Origin: Begonia masoniana
Taxonomy: Eukaryota > Streptophyta > Magnoliopsida > Cucurbitales > Begoniaceae
Direction of reading: 5' to 3'
DNA: 64,000 nt
Assembly: GCA_022432975.1 (NCBI GenBank)
Contig: CM039505.1
Location: 19,209,716 to 19,273,715, forward strand
The translations under genes and the position numbers were made by a program. Under the pieces are notes generated by a model. That model saw only the letters and a list, made by a program, of their open reading frames with translations, did no database searches and was not told the origin of the DNA. Of the stretch, positions 21,947 through 33,557 are shown piece by piece (the first letter of the stretch is position 1; each line of letters begins with the position of its first letter).

Positions 21947-23490
21947 GAAAGAGTCAATTTAAATGAGTTGACTAAACTCAATAAAAATTTTAAATATTAT
22001 ATCTAGTGTTTTTTAAAAAATAAATGTGCGTGCATTGAGAAAATAAGTATAAAAACCACATAAAAACAAAATCTGAGAACAGGTTCTAAAGAACCATAAG
22101 TAGGGTTAAGTATCAAAACACAACACTATTATGTGGTAAGTGAAAAAATAGTGTCACTACTTTGTCAATATAAATCATCAATAACAATAGAGTCACTCAT
22201 AAATTCCCAGCATAGTCATGCATATAACAAAGATAATACTTGATAATTGTAACGTAATACAATAACCCTGATGAGGGTTAAAAATTTCGTATCTAGAGAC
22301 ACAGCACAATCAGTTGCTTCATTCATACTCTATTCGTTAAACAAAAAAACACTTCTAGTAATGTTTTTTGTAATTTTTGTGGAAGAAAAAATTGAAGAAA
22401 AAGGTGAAAGGGTGAAAGTGAGGGTCAAAATATCAATAACTAATATTGAAGTGTCCATGAGTCAAGCTATCCTATCGAATAATCATTTAATTTTTGAAAT
22501 GCAGATGGAGTTCTATCTTTAACATACAATATCTTTTTATTGGTTGTTTTTTTATTTTTTTTTACCTCCACATCTGTCAAAGAAATACAAAAAGGTTAAG
22601 TTTTTACATCAATTTCTCAGTCATCACTAGCCTCAATCCGCTTAGCTTGACTCTTTTTGTCCTATACGGAAACTCTTTATCTTCATTAGACACTTGTGCT
22701 ATCATCAACACGCTCTCTGTCCATTTATAGTTTGACATTTCTTCTTTTTTTCGTACTATCAGTCGTATTCTTCATCTTCTATGTCTATTTTATCTTATCT
22801 TATCATATCTTTTAATGTAATTAATTTAATTACTTTTAATTTATTTTTTTCTTAGTAATTTTTAAATGAATTTTGTATTTTGTTTTCTATATCTGTGTTA
22901 TGTTATCATATTTTTTAATGTATTTATTTTCAGTTTTGTACTTTATCTTTTTTCTTGGTAAAAAAATAGTTACTCAAAGTGCAAATATAAGGTGGTAACA
23001 TTGGAAGCAAAATAAAAGTTTTATCACCAATAAAACAAAAAAATTAATTTTAATTTTTTTTTTGTAAATTACCATTTTGACCGTTTAATATAGTTTCGTT
23101 TAGTGCATATTATATTTTCATCTCAGTATTAAAATGACAAACATGTAAAACTAGTCTTTTCGTCTTCTACGGTTTAGGTTTTTGTTTTTTTAATAATTTC
23201 AATCTTATATTTAATTTTGCCTTTTTTCATAAATCTATTTTATTTTAATAAATTAGATGACAAACACAAACAAATCTCTTCGTAAACTCCACTTCTATAC
23301 TCTTCTTATTGGTTGTCATTTTTTAAATAATTTTCTCAATCTTCAACATCGTTTCTTCTTAACTAACACTTTCAAATTTCTTTCAACATATTACTTTTTA
23401 CACAATTTACCATTAAAAATCAAAATTTAGCATTACATCATGCTTAGCGTATTCAAAAGTCTTCATTTTTTTAATGATACATGTCATTAC
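21947..23490. other. AT-rich intergenic DNA, no gene seen
   Basis: Poly-T/poly-A rich sequence with scattered short ORFs and no recognised domain. A short stretch near 22075-22110 (GAACAGGTTCTAAAGAACC) resembles part of LTR J near 26360, suggesting old LTR debris. Confidence 0.5.
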
Positions 23491-23615
23491 TGTCACGATC
23501 CGAAGACGGGCCTAACAAAATGTAGGGAGAGAACTCGATCCTCGGGGAGGACCTGATTGTTCAACCCAAGACTTTGTTCGCAACGGAAGACTTGAACACA
23601 GATTAAAGCCCAAAG
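23491..23615 (-). repeat. LTR J (minus), left part
   Basis: Begins TGTCACGATCCGAAGACGGG, an inverted LTR end, and contains CAACGGAAGACTTGAA, like LTR L at 37078. It is interrupted at 23615 by solo LTR I and resumes at 26029. Confidence 0.7.
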
Positions 23616-24622
23616 TGTAATACCCGGCTTGTACGGGTTTTTGGATATATTATGTTATATTATTATTTCATTATTTAATGGCATTTTTGGTAAATATGTC
23701 AAATCAGGTCCGTTTTACAAAAAGAAAGCGTCATTGTGATCCTAACGATTAATAGGAATTTTAAGAAAATTATGAGAATTTTCGGAGTTTAGATGCTATA
23801 TTCCGAGTAAATACATTTCTCGTAATGTAAAGGACGTTTTCGTAAAAATAGTAAATGAGGTCCAAATTGCGAACGGACAGTTTTGAATAAACCCTATTAA
23901 TAAGTTGGACTTATTGGTAAAATATGGAAATTTGGAAATGTCGAATAGCTGGACGATTAACGAAACGAAGACGAAACAAATAGAATTAAGTGCTAAGGGC
24001 AATTTAGTAATTTACCAAATCAATTTTATAAAAATAACCAAAATCCTCTTTCTGCTCACTCTTTCTTCTTCTCTTCCTGGCGTTCACGAACAGAGAGCAA
24101 ACCCTCTCTCGGCCGCCGACGATTCCAACAGTTCCGACCTCCGTTTCTCTTCCGTTTCTCCTCCGTTCTTCGTCATTTCTTCTCCTCTCGCTATCCTCGG
24201 TATGTACCTACAATCTTAGAGCTTTTATTTCAACGTTTACGCCGTTTTAGATAATTAGAGTTTCGATTAAATCTCGTTAAAAATGCGAATTAGGACTCGT
24301 AATTAATAGGTTAGTCGTGATTAGGTATATATTGAACGTATCGGACGTTATTGGACGAAGATAAACCAATTTGTGAAAAAGTATAAATCTGAGAATTTTC
24401 GAGTTTTCGGAAATTTCTCGTAATAGGAATTTCAAGTTATCGAGCATTAATTGACGTTCTAAATGCTTTGATTAGCTAAGTGAGGAATTTAGGAAAAATT
24501 CAATAGTTAAGGATTTTGTAATTTGGACGTTAATAGCTTAAATTGGTTTTAACGACGAATATCGTGTTTTGTCTCAGACACACGACTCCCGTGGACGAAG
24601 CTTGAGATTCTGCGCGCTCGAG

Positions 24623-25171
24623 GTAAGTTTTCGTGACTTACTTTGACCAATCGGTCTACACCATACTTCGATGTCGTATCGAGGATCCCTGAAGAGTTGT
24701 TTGTTTAATCTGCTTTTGGTTGGGTAGTTAGGTTTAATTGTTTATAGGTTAGTTTATTTCGGTCTTGATGGTATACATGTGTTTGTTTATTGTATGGTTA
24801 CATTATGCTTATAACTGTTCATGCATCACGTGTTTCAAAATGGCATGAAAATGGATTTCTGCACAAGTTTTCAAATGAAATGAATAATGAACGAAAATAC
24901 GTAATCTGTATCTGGTCACGCGGGATGGGGCTCAGGCATGGTTGTAGGGTTTGTGAGCATGTACCCCCCTCCTCTAAATCGAAAGTGGTAGTCCGACCGC
25001 GGGATGTATCCTTTCCATTTAGAGGGCTGATATCTCGGTGGCAATCTGTATGAAATAACCTGATATGTCTGATATGCATGTTTTCTGAACTTCATATGCA
25101 GTGCACGCATGCATCTGCATTTACGTAGCTTACTGAGATTTCAATATCTCATATGTGTCTGTATGGTGTAG
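24623..25171 (+). other. Intron-like leader of solo LTR I with complementary arms
   Basis: Donor CTCGAG|GTAAGT at 24623, arm CTACACCATAC from 24656, acceptor arm GTATGGTGTAG ending 25171. The arms pair at 11 of 11 positions, using the C/G variant also seen in C. Confidence 0.62.
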
Positions 25172-25721
25172 GTGATATTTTAGGAGATATTGAGCCAGGT
25201 GAGGACGACGTTCCTCCTCCTGACGTAGGGTGCAGTTGATGGATGATGGTCGTGGGAGTGCGCTGAGCAGTCGAGGCGCGTTTTGACCCGTGGGGAAGTA
25301 TGTATAGATTTTGGGCTTTCTGTGACGTATGGGCTGATGTTAAATTGTATAGAACATATTAGGGTGTTTGGTTCTGGATAGGGGTTAGATAACATTTTGG
25401 TAATTGTCTGTAAAACGCTTTGGTTTAAAATGTTTACTGAATGTTTTGAAAATGTTTTGATTGGTTTAGGTTGTTACGGATAGCTCGGTTTTTAGAACTA
25501 TCCACGCAGTTGGACTTCGCAAAGTCCGACGCGAGTCGATTGAGTTTAGATTATGTTTTAATCGGTTGAGTGCAAGTTGTGAGTTATGGTGATTACTGGT
25601 GAAGGAAAGAAGATGATTTGCTCTCTGGAAATCGGATTCCATAGAACAAATCAATGTGTAAGATATGAAGTGCTAAAGTCTCTGGTATTGATGAAGGAAG
25701 GGAGGGATCGCTGCATAGTGT

Positions 25722-25763
25722 GCAGCGATCGATCTCTGCTAAAAAAGCAGAGATCGATCGCCG
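25722..25763 (+). other. Inverted repeat of GCGATCGATC motifs in LTR I
   Basis: GCAGCGATCGATCTCTGCT, a short A run, then AGCAGAGATCGATCGCCGC. The stem is about 16-18 bp. Further GATCGCTGCA and TGCAGCGATT motifs flank it. Confidence 0.85.
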
Positions 25764-26028
25764 CCCTTGCTACATGCTGCAGCGATTGGTTCCGATTCTG
25801 CTCCTATTTTAATTGTTATTAAATATTTAAATGTTTTAAGTTTTATTTAAATTGTTTTAGTTTATGTTTTAAATGATTTCAAGGTTCGATTTCAATTCCG
25901 TTTCCAGTTCTGATTTCAACTTCAGTTTAGATTCTGCATTAAGTTTTATTTAAAGTATAGAAAAGTAAAAAGTATAAAAAAAAAAAATATAATACGGGAA
26001 ATACGGGTACGGTACTAGGGGTGTTACA

Positions 26029-26930
26029 CAAAGATATACACATTGATTCCAGATATAATAGTACGATAAAGAAATAATAGTTCAAATAAGACCTACATAT
26101 CCAAGTTCAATTCCAAATTATTTTCTACATGCCCAGATATAGAATAAGTTTTCACCATGAAGCAAATAAACACTCTAATACATAAATAAATAGATAGAAG
26201 CTTCCATTGAATCTCAGTGTCATTGGGGTAAGTGATTAACTCAGTAGAAACGTTATATTAAATGCATGTAAAAATTTTTTTTTCCTTTCCTTTTCAAAAT
26301 ATGAGGATATAACAAAATAGTTTTCAAAACATCGTTATATGAAAACACATTTATCTGTTTTATGAAAACAGGCTCCACGAGCCGTCAATAAGGCAATTAT
26401 TTAAAATATTATTGTATACATAAATAACTATATGAAAATAAGTCATCATAGTCTTTTTAATATAAAAATCAGCTTAGTGAAAAATGAAGGTTGCTTAAGA
26501 ACCCCTCCAGCACAACATCACAAAAAAGTGGCGATCTGAAGATTCATCAATACTTCATGAGCCAAGAGGAAAGTGGAAAGTGGAAAGTGGAAAGTAACGG
26601 TGATCTGAAAATTCATCAACATTACCCCGGGTGTGAGAACCAGTCAACGACGACACACCCATAACTGAAATATCAAACATACCCTGATCATGTTTAGGTT
26701 CGAAACTTAATGAATACGTCATCACTACCTATTACCCTTTTTTGTAACCATGCAAACAAGATAACCTTCACGTTGTAGAAGGTGTATTGGATATTTTCCT
26801 TATACTTTGACACAGAGACTGTCCAAAGTATCACAAGAATTTATCGTCACAAATATATCATAAGAATATAAAATATCATGCATCAATAGTAAATGTGTAA
26901 AATCATACGTACATATACGTAAAAATAAAC
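26029..26930 (-). repeat. LTR J (minus), right part, cut by Sirevirus K
   Basis: Continues J after the CAAAG duplication. AT-rich with a tandem GGAAAGT run near 26570-26595. It ends where the K LTR begins at 26931. No gene. Confidence 0.6.
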
Positions 26931-28301
26931 TGTAGGATCGAGATTGCCGAAGAGGGGGGGTGAATTAGCCTTTTTAGAACTTAATTTACTAAACTAATTA
27001 ATTTCTCTCTTATGTTCAAATGATTTGAAAACAGCAAATAATCAAACAATAAAAGTGAGAGAGTGAGAGAAATCGACATCACAGTTTTTAACGTGGTTCG
27101 GCTAAGCTTGCCTACATCCACGCTTCAAGGCTCCCCCTTGAAGATTCTTAACCTTCTCCTCACGAGAAAACCAGATCTAACTTCTGGGCGTCGATCTACT
27201 GCCTTTACACCTTGATTGAACTTCACGGGCGTCAATCACAGCCTTTACAGAATTGTGAGTTTGTAAAAAGATTTGCACAAGCTACACACTCTCAAAGATT
27301 AAATCTCAAGTTATCGATTCGAGAGGTGTAGAAGAATAATACAGAGTATGAAAGTTACGCTCGTTAGGGCTCAATAGAAGATTTGCAAAAGTTATTTCTT
27401 CGATCTTTCTTCTCGGCTTTAATACTCTGTTTGCAAACGGCTCTTGGAATTTGAATGCTCCTTATCAGAATAGAAAACTTTATTCCCGTTGGAGCAGCAT
27501 CCATACAAATACAGATAGTCGTTGCTTCCATTTATGTTCTTCGCCATTAATGCTCTGAAGTTGAAGTTCTGGATGAAGTCACTGTTGCTTCGCGGTTATT
27601 TTGAATTCTGGCAGAAGATCACCGGCTGAAGCAGCTTTAAAATATTGGATTGTCATTGGTAGATGCAACATGATAAGCGCTGAATCGCCATCGGTATACG
27701 TTGCTTGAAGAAGCTGAACCGGTATCGGCAGATGTAACGTTATAAGCGTTGAACCGCCATCGGTATATGCAACTTCAAAACGCCATCGGCAGAAGTGATT
27801 TTGAAATGCCATCGGAAGGAGTAGCTTGAAAACGCCATCGGCAGGAGTAGCTTGAAAACGCCATCGGCAGAAGTAATTCTGAAATGCCATCGGCAGGAGT
27901 AGCTTCAAATGCCATCGGTAGGAGTAGCTTGAAAACGCCATCGGCAAGAGTAGCTTGAAAACGCCATCGACAGAAGTAACCTTTGAACGACTTCGCCTTT
28001 TGTCGTTTAGTGATCGGCAGAAGTAGCCTTGAACGACTCCGCCTTTGTCGTTTAGCAATCGGTGTATGTCTACTTTTAACAACTCATCGGCAGATCAGTT
28101 TTCAGGCCTGTTTTACTATTCAGCCCTGTACACTTAATCCGATTCATTAGACAACTAAAATACCCTTTTCAAGGGTATTTCCAAATAATTTCATATTTAT
28201 AATTCATTATTCTCATTTAATAAACATAATCAAATTACATACTTAACATACAAATACATCATCAAAAACATATTTAGACTTAAACACTCTATAAGTCAAC
28301 A
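26931..28301 (-). repeat. 3' LTR of Sirevirus K (1371 bp)
   Basis: In plus coordinates TGTAGGATCGAGATTG to TAAGTCAACA, so TGTTGACTTA... and ...GATCCTACA on the sense strand. A CATCGG-motif array occupies 27640-28100. The 167-codon minus ORF over it (27579-28082) is repeat-derived and not a gene. Confidence 0.85.
27640..28100. repeat. CATCGGCAG motif array inside the Copia LTR
   Basis: About a dozen units of roughly 27 bp, GCCATCGGCAGGAGTAGC plus CTTGAAAAC, followed by two GTCGTTTAG motifs next to GATCGGCAG or CAATCGG (about 28005-28065). The same two words mark the Gypsy LTRs A, C, E and F. Confidence 0.88.
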
Positions 28302-28327
28302 ATCTCCCCCTTTTTGATGATAACAAA
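28302..28327 (-). other. Polypurine tract of Sirevirus K
   Basis: The minus strand reads TCATCAAAAAGGGGGAGAT, the standard Sirevirus tract, adjacent to the LTR start TGTTGACTTA. Confidence 0.9.
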
Positions 28328-29169
28328 ATATAAATTTGATTAAACAATGTTCTCTCCCATAATTCTAGCTCCCCCATAGTAAGTGCATATAATCCAATTT
28401 CAAAGCACCGTTTACATGCATACTATCAGCATATAAAAAATTTCATTCTCATATCCAGCATCAATCAAATATTTTCTCCCCCATTGACATTATCAAAAAC
28501 AAGCAGAGAGATAGCAGAAGCAATGCATGAAACACAAGGCATAGAAACATCAGAGTACTCAACATTAGAATATCAATAAAGTTTGATACAAAAAAAAGAT
28601 ATCATCTATTTAAAGAAATGTAAAAAATGCGTCCAAAAAGCTTGGGGAACCCAAGAGGGCACTTCAAGGTTCGGATGGAAATAGGCATCCACAAGAGCTT
28701 GAAGTGAATCAATATCGCGAGGGAGGGGTGGTTGATAGACCACCAATGCCAAGCAGGGAGCAGATGATGGAGAAGGCACTTGGTTCACCACCATGTCCAG
28801 ACATGGAGGAGGCTCTACAGAGGGACCAGCAGGAGAGACATCCATGGGACCAGCTGGTTCTGGTGAAGGCTCGAGAACAGGAGGAGCAACAGGAGTAGAG
28901 AATGCCAGTTTAGCCTCCTGAAGGTCTAAAGGCATTAATCGAGCACCATCAACAAACGCAGGGCGCATGATCTGTAACGACCCGGGGAGGATTGCCACGA
29001 AATTCTTGACTTTTCATAAAACTTTAACTCATATTTGAACTCTTTTCTCCTTCTCCCTTTTTTTTTTCTTTATAACAGTATACCTAACAGGCTTAAAGAC
29101 TTCAACTTAATGGTTGGAAAGTTAGTCCCTCGTACATGCTTCCATTCGACGTAGAAGTTGCATGGGTCT

Positions 29170-29720
29170 GCATGCATCAACAGACAGACATTGCATCTTC
29201 CGGATGGCACGTGCACCTCTCATGACTCATTTAAACACCCAACGGAAGATGCGAATACTCGCATCGACCGACGATCACGCGCATCTCGGGTGACCAATTT
29301 AAAACATCCACCGATAGACATGTGATATTCACGTGTTCATCTATGACGTCTTCCGACAGCTTACAAGCTCTATATCATCCGATCACTAAACGACAAGTTA
29401 TTATTTACATCATCCGGTGAGGGAATATACTTCATCTTCCGGTGAAATAGAGAAACATCATCTGATGGACATGTGCTCCCCACGTGCATAATTAAAACAT
29501 GACCCGGTCACTAAACGACAAGGAAACCCTCACATCGTCCGATGGCTAAACACTCTATATCTGCCGATCGCTAGACGACAAAATGGCACTTTCGTCATCC
29601 GATGGTTAACACTCTACATCTGCCGATCGCTAGACGACAAAATAGCACTTTCATCATCCGATGGCTAAACACTCTACATCTGCCGATGACGTCAGCCGGA
29701 TGAATGCCTCATCCAGCTTC
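29170..29720 (-). repeat. Motif array in solo LTR E
   Basis: CATCTGCCGATC/G, CATCCGATGG and CTAGACGACAAA words alternate. TGACGTCAGCCGG occurs near 29687. The partly repeated unit of about 61 bp begins ACTCTATATCTGCCGATCGC. Confidence 0.8.
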
Positions 29721-30125
29721 TATCTTATGGCAATAAAACACTATGATCATCAAACAACCTCATCCAACAGAAAAATACTACAACTCACCCAAATCTTAAC
29801 CTGTGAATTATAAACCCTAATGAGTGAAAACCATATCCCATACAAGATACACATAACGGAAGGCTTAAGCAAAACAGACCATTCAATGATCCTCAAAATC
29901 GTTAACAGACTCTGAAGTCAAACCATTAAAAATCCCAATCTCCTTGTTATAAGTAAACTCTATTCTACTTAATCATCTGTTTATCATAAACTTCTCCGAC
30001 TTACTATGGGTATAACAAGGGAACTTGATCGCCTATCCAGCCTTCACTGTCACACTGAACATCCTCCAGCAACCAAGCTTAGACATCTTCATTGACCTTG
30101 AGTTCCTCACCTGAAAACTCGTCAC

Positions 30126-30862
30126 CTACATCATAAGGTTTAAACTATAAGTCTAATGCTTAGTAAGGAATGCAACACTAACATGGATGCATGAATGCAT
30201 AATTTGGGAAAATCACATGCTCATAAATCTTTTCTTGTTCATGTCTTTGCTCGTAATCATCATTCATAGTCATGGATCAAAATCATCATTCATAATCATT
30301 GATCATATTCATCATTCATAGTCATTGATCATATTCATCATTCATAGTCATTGATCATATTCATCATTCATAGTCATTGATCATATTCTTTGTTTAGGTT
30401 GTTTGGATCAAGAGAGGATTTGTGCCGGTAAAGGGGGTTCGACAGTGAGTTTGATCTTGTTCCCTACTGCGGGTCGTATTCATATGTCCTTCTTTGGACT
30501 GTGACATACGCCGAACCGCCCCCAACCCTCACTTAATCCACGTTGCATAAGTCTTATATATATACTTATATACATACATATCTTGTTCATGGAAAACTTG
30601 CGTTAAAACATTTTCTTATGCTTGAGAAACATTCATGATGCATGAACACGAGAACTTTTAACTCATCAAACTATGACAAGGATCATACTAGAGCAGACAC
30701 TTCACATTCACTAGCAGGTCATCAAATAGTATAACTCGCAACATACATAAATCCTTCAAGCGCAGACAAGCTCATTATCATAAGGTAAACATTAGGCATC
30801 TCAACCTAGTACTCCCACGATGTAGGGCTCTATTAGCCGGAAACCTTAATACATTCACTTAC
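30126..30862 (-). other. Intron-like leader of solo LTR E with complementary arms
   Basis: Sense donor at 30862 (GACCAA|GTAAGTG), arm CTACATCGTGGG from 30825, acceptor arm CCTTATGATGTAG ending at 30126. The cores pair perfectly; beyond the core pairing needs G-U pairs. Confidence 0.52.
30267..30392 (-). repeat. 26-bp tandem repeat with TGATCA palindromes
   Basis: About four and a half units of TCATTGATCATATTCATCAT plus TCATAG. Confidence 0.9.
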
Positions 30863-33241
30863 TTGGTCTCCTTAGCACTTGAGCTCCTTTCTCTTCAAAC
30901 TTTTTCACCTAAACATTTACATTGCAGTAGTTAAAACAAAATCCTAATAGTTCTAATCTCGAGTTATCCTAAGATCTAATAGCTAAGAGTCCTTCCCGAG
31001 TTCTTAGTTTAATACTCAATGTAACCCGAAATCCAAATATCAAAACAGACGGATTCGATAATGATAACTCAGGGTTGGTTATTTTAAATGTCCAGAATCG
31101 ATTCGGAATGATATTACCAGTCTCGGGTTTCATAATGTTCTTATTAATATTCGGCCATTGAAGAATCCAAACTTCAATACAGAGCTGAAAACAGGGCTAA
31201 TAAACTAACAAATAGCCACATTGTCTAATGCATACCTCAGGCGCAGAGTGGTCGAGTGGTGGCAGAGTAAACCGGCCGTCGAGGTGAGTTTGCTGATAGT
31301 AGAGAGGAAGGACTTGCGAGAGAAGAAATCGTCGGAAAGGGTGGTGTCGGCTACAGTGGTTTAAATGAGGTTTAAATCTTTTCCTTTTTCTTTAAATACT
31401 GGCCTCAATCCTCCATTATTACAACTTTGCCACTCAACCTAGTTTAGATCCACATGTAATTAATTATTCTTGGTATAAGTCCTAAACTGTAAAGATTAAA
31501 TATTTATGACCGTTAGTACAGTTACGAAAATCACCTGGCCGTTGACTCGGGTGTTACATGATCGGAGGGAGAAGGTCTTCAGAGCAAGCCTCTGGATAAG
31601 TAGGAGGGCTTGGAGATTTAGGGTGAAAAGCTTCAACTTGAGACCTGAGAGACCTAAAATCCAGTGACAAAATCTTCCTATGCCGATCCAATTTCTTAGA
31701 GAGCTGATCTTGAACAACATCAAGATCCTGGCTCAAGTCCGATTTAGTCTTGGTGAGCCGCGCATCTACAGAACTGAGAGCGGTGCCTAGGCTCTCTATG
31801 CAGGACTTCAAACCAAAGTACTGGTCCTGAACAGAAGAGAGAGCAGTACCTAAGCTGGCTATGCTGGACTGCAAAGCATTAAACTGATCCTTATTGATGG
31901 AAAATCTCCTCTGATAAGTAATGGGAGAAGGAGGAACAGTGGTGGCTTGGACTGGTGTGGAGGGTTGGACTGGAAGAGCAGGGTGGACTTAAGGGGAAAG
32001 GAGTGGTATAGCCTATTGGACTGGAGAAACAGGTTGGACTGTTGGAGACAGAGAAGGCACCATGAGTGTAGGTGGAGGAGAAGGTGGAGATTCTGGAAGG
32101 GATGAGGGCACAAATAATGGAGTGGAATGTGCCACTAATGTAGGAGGTGGAGGAGGAGGAGGAAGACTAGGAACAAAAGGTGTAAGGGAAAGGCGAGGAG
32201 GATGAAAACGAGACACCTGAGAGGTAGAAGGTGAGTTATCAAAGGCAGGAATCTCAGATTCATCCATACCTTCTTGAACAGATTCCTCTTGCAAGATAAG
32301 TTTCCTCTTCCCAAGCCTTACAGAGGCTGCCTTAGAAGCCTTTATCTTAGACACATCCAAGACAAACTCCTCTTTTCTTGTTTTCTTTATTCCCATTTTC
32401 TTGATGGTGGTTTGGGAATAATAACTGGAGGGTTGAAGACAGACAGGATCTTTATCCTCTGGAAATACAACATCAAGCTGGGTAAATATCCTCATGAGAA
32501 GCAAGTTGTAAGGCAGAGAGGTGGCCCTGGATGACAAAGCCTAAATCATCCGTCTGACAACAACAAATCCCAGGTTGAAAGGGGTCTTGTGGTAAAGTGC
32601 AAACAGAACAAAGAGTTTCATTGCACTCACCTCATCATGGTGACCACCCTTAGAGACAATGTTGTACCCTATCATTTGATGCAATAACCTGGCCCTTATG
32701 GTCAGGTGTTTGCCCTTTAAATGATCAGGGGTTTTGTTTGGGTCTAGAGCGATAGTCTTGAGAAAACTAAGACCCTCAGAGGTACCAAAGAAAGGAAGCT
32801 CAGATCCGGAATCATAAAGGTGAGGGCAGCTATCTAGATGGGAGCACTCCAAAAGAGCATTTAGGGATTGTGTGTGAGTTCTATGTGCTTTCCATACACA
32901 TAACTCTTAATTGTAGAGAAATCAAAGGAAAAACCCAAATTGGCATAAAACATTCGGACAGCTTCAGGGTAATAGTAAGATTCTACATCAAACAGTCCTA
33001 ATAACCCGAGATCCTTCAGGGGTTCAACAATATCCATGCCAGCAAAATCTTCAAAGAAAATACCACGACAGGGAATCAGAGATTTTTGCTTAAAGTCGTC
33101 ATGGTACCTTGCTTCAGAAGCTTGACTGGTGAAGAAGAAAGATGGCCACGCATTTGCACGAGGAATCACACGAGGCGGAGGAGCTGAAACTTTAGCCTTC
33201 TTCTTGGCTGGTTTAGGAAGAGCGTGAGACGATGAAGCCAT

Positions 33242-33557
33242 TTGAACGATTCGAAGAAGAAAACCTAGAGAGAAAAAGGATTGGATGCAGGAGCTTTCTG
33301 AAAGAGCGCGAAATATGAAGCGTCATTGAAAAGAAGCAGAGTTTAAATGGAGTAGGGCATCGCCCGACAGGATGTAGTCACACGTGTAAAACGGATTCGC
33401 CCAATGGGTCACACGTGTCGGCAGATTAAGAATACATCATTCGATGCCTATCGGTAGATATGCATCTTCCGATGCCTATTGGCAGATATGCATCTACCGA
33501 TGCCTTCACAACTAAAAACTGCACTATCACTCAAGATTCACCAACAGAGGAATAACC
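33242..33557. other. Non-coding spacer between pol and env-like gene of K
   Basis: No ORF. It contains CACACGTGTCGGCAGATT (33410-33428) and then TCGGTAGATATGCATCTTCCGA and TTGGCAGATATGCATCTACC (about 33450-33502), inverted pairs of the same motif that fills the LTRs. Confidence 0.7.

Larger units (their letters stand above)
23616..26028 (+). mobile_element. Solo LTR I (Ty3/Gypsy), TSD CAAAG
   Basis: A 2413-bp LTR from TGTAATACCCGGC to TAGGGGTGTTACA, with perfect 5-bp duplication CAAAG at 23611-23615 and 26029-26033 and no internal region. A solo LTR arises by recombination between two LTRs. It contains intron-like segments (donor GTATGT near 24200; exon-like block 24578-24622; second segment 24623-25171) and near the end a hairpin of GCGATCGATC motifs. 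It aligns in layout with LTR M. Confidence 0.92.
28973..31558 (-). mobile_element. Solo LTR E (Ty3/Gypsy), TSD TGATC
   Basis: A 2586-bp LTR, in plus coordinates TGTAACGACCCGGGGAGG to ACTCGGGTGTTACA, flanked by perfect TGATC at 28968-28972 and 31559-31563. It has the leader design (30126-30862), AT-rich TGATCA tandem repeats and a CATCTGCCGATG array (29170-29720). It is the same family as LTR P: the hairpin region (30400-30540) matches 57290-57420 in inverted orientation. Confidence 0.93.
28606..33241 (-). pseudogene. Sirevirus envelope-like gene, split by a solo LTR
   Basis: Reads leftward from ATG at 33241 (MASSSHALPKPAKKKAKV) to a stop at 28606. The N-terminal part (33241-32541) resembles the plant transposon-protein domain found in Sirevirus env-like products. 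A proline-rich stretch follows (about 32150-32040), then a predicted coiled coil (31874-31610; SSIASLGTALSSV and SQDLDVVQDQLSKKLD), then a proline/glutamate-rich C-terminus (28960-28606). Breaks: a frame change near 32856, in-frame stops near 32542 and 32014 and one further just downstream, and the 2586-bp LTR E at 28973-31558. Apart from the first frame change, the pieces fall in one frame once LTR E is set aside. No clear transmembrane segment was seen. Function in plants is unknown. Confidence 0.75.

Noticed and set aside
27579..28082. 167-codon minus ORF with PMAF and CRWRF repeats
   Set aside because: Translation of the ~27-bp CATCGG array inside the K LTR.
28704..28898. 64-codon plus ORF
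   Set aside because: Antisense shadow of the envelope-like C-terminus.
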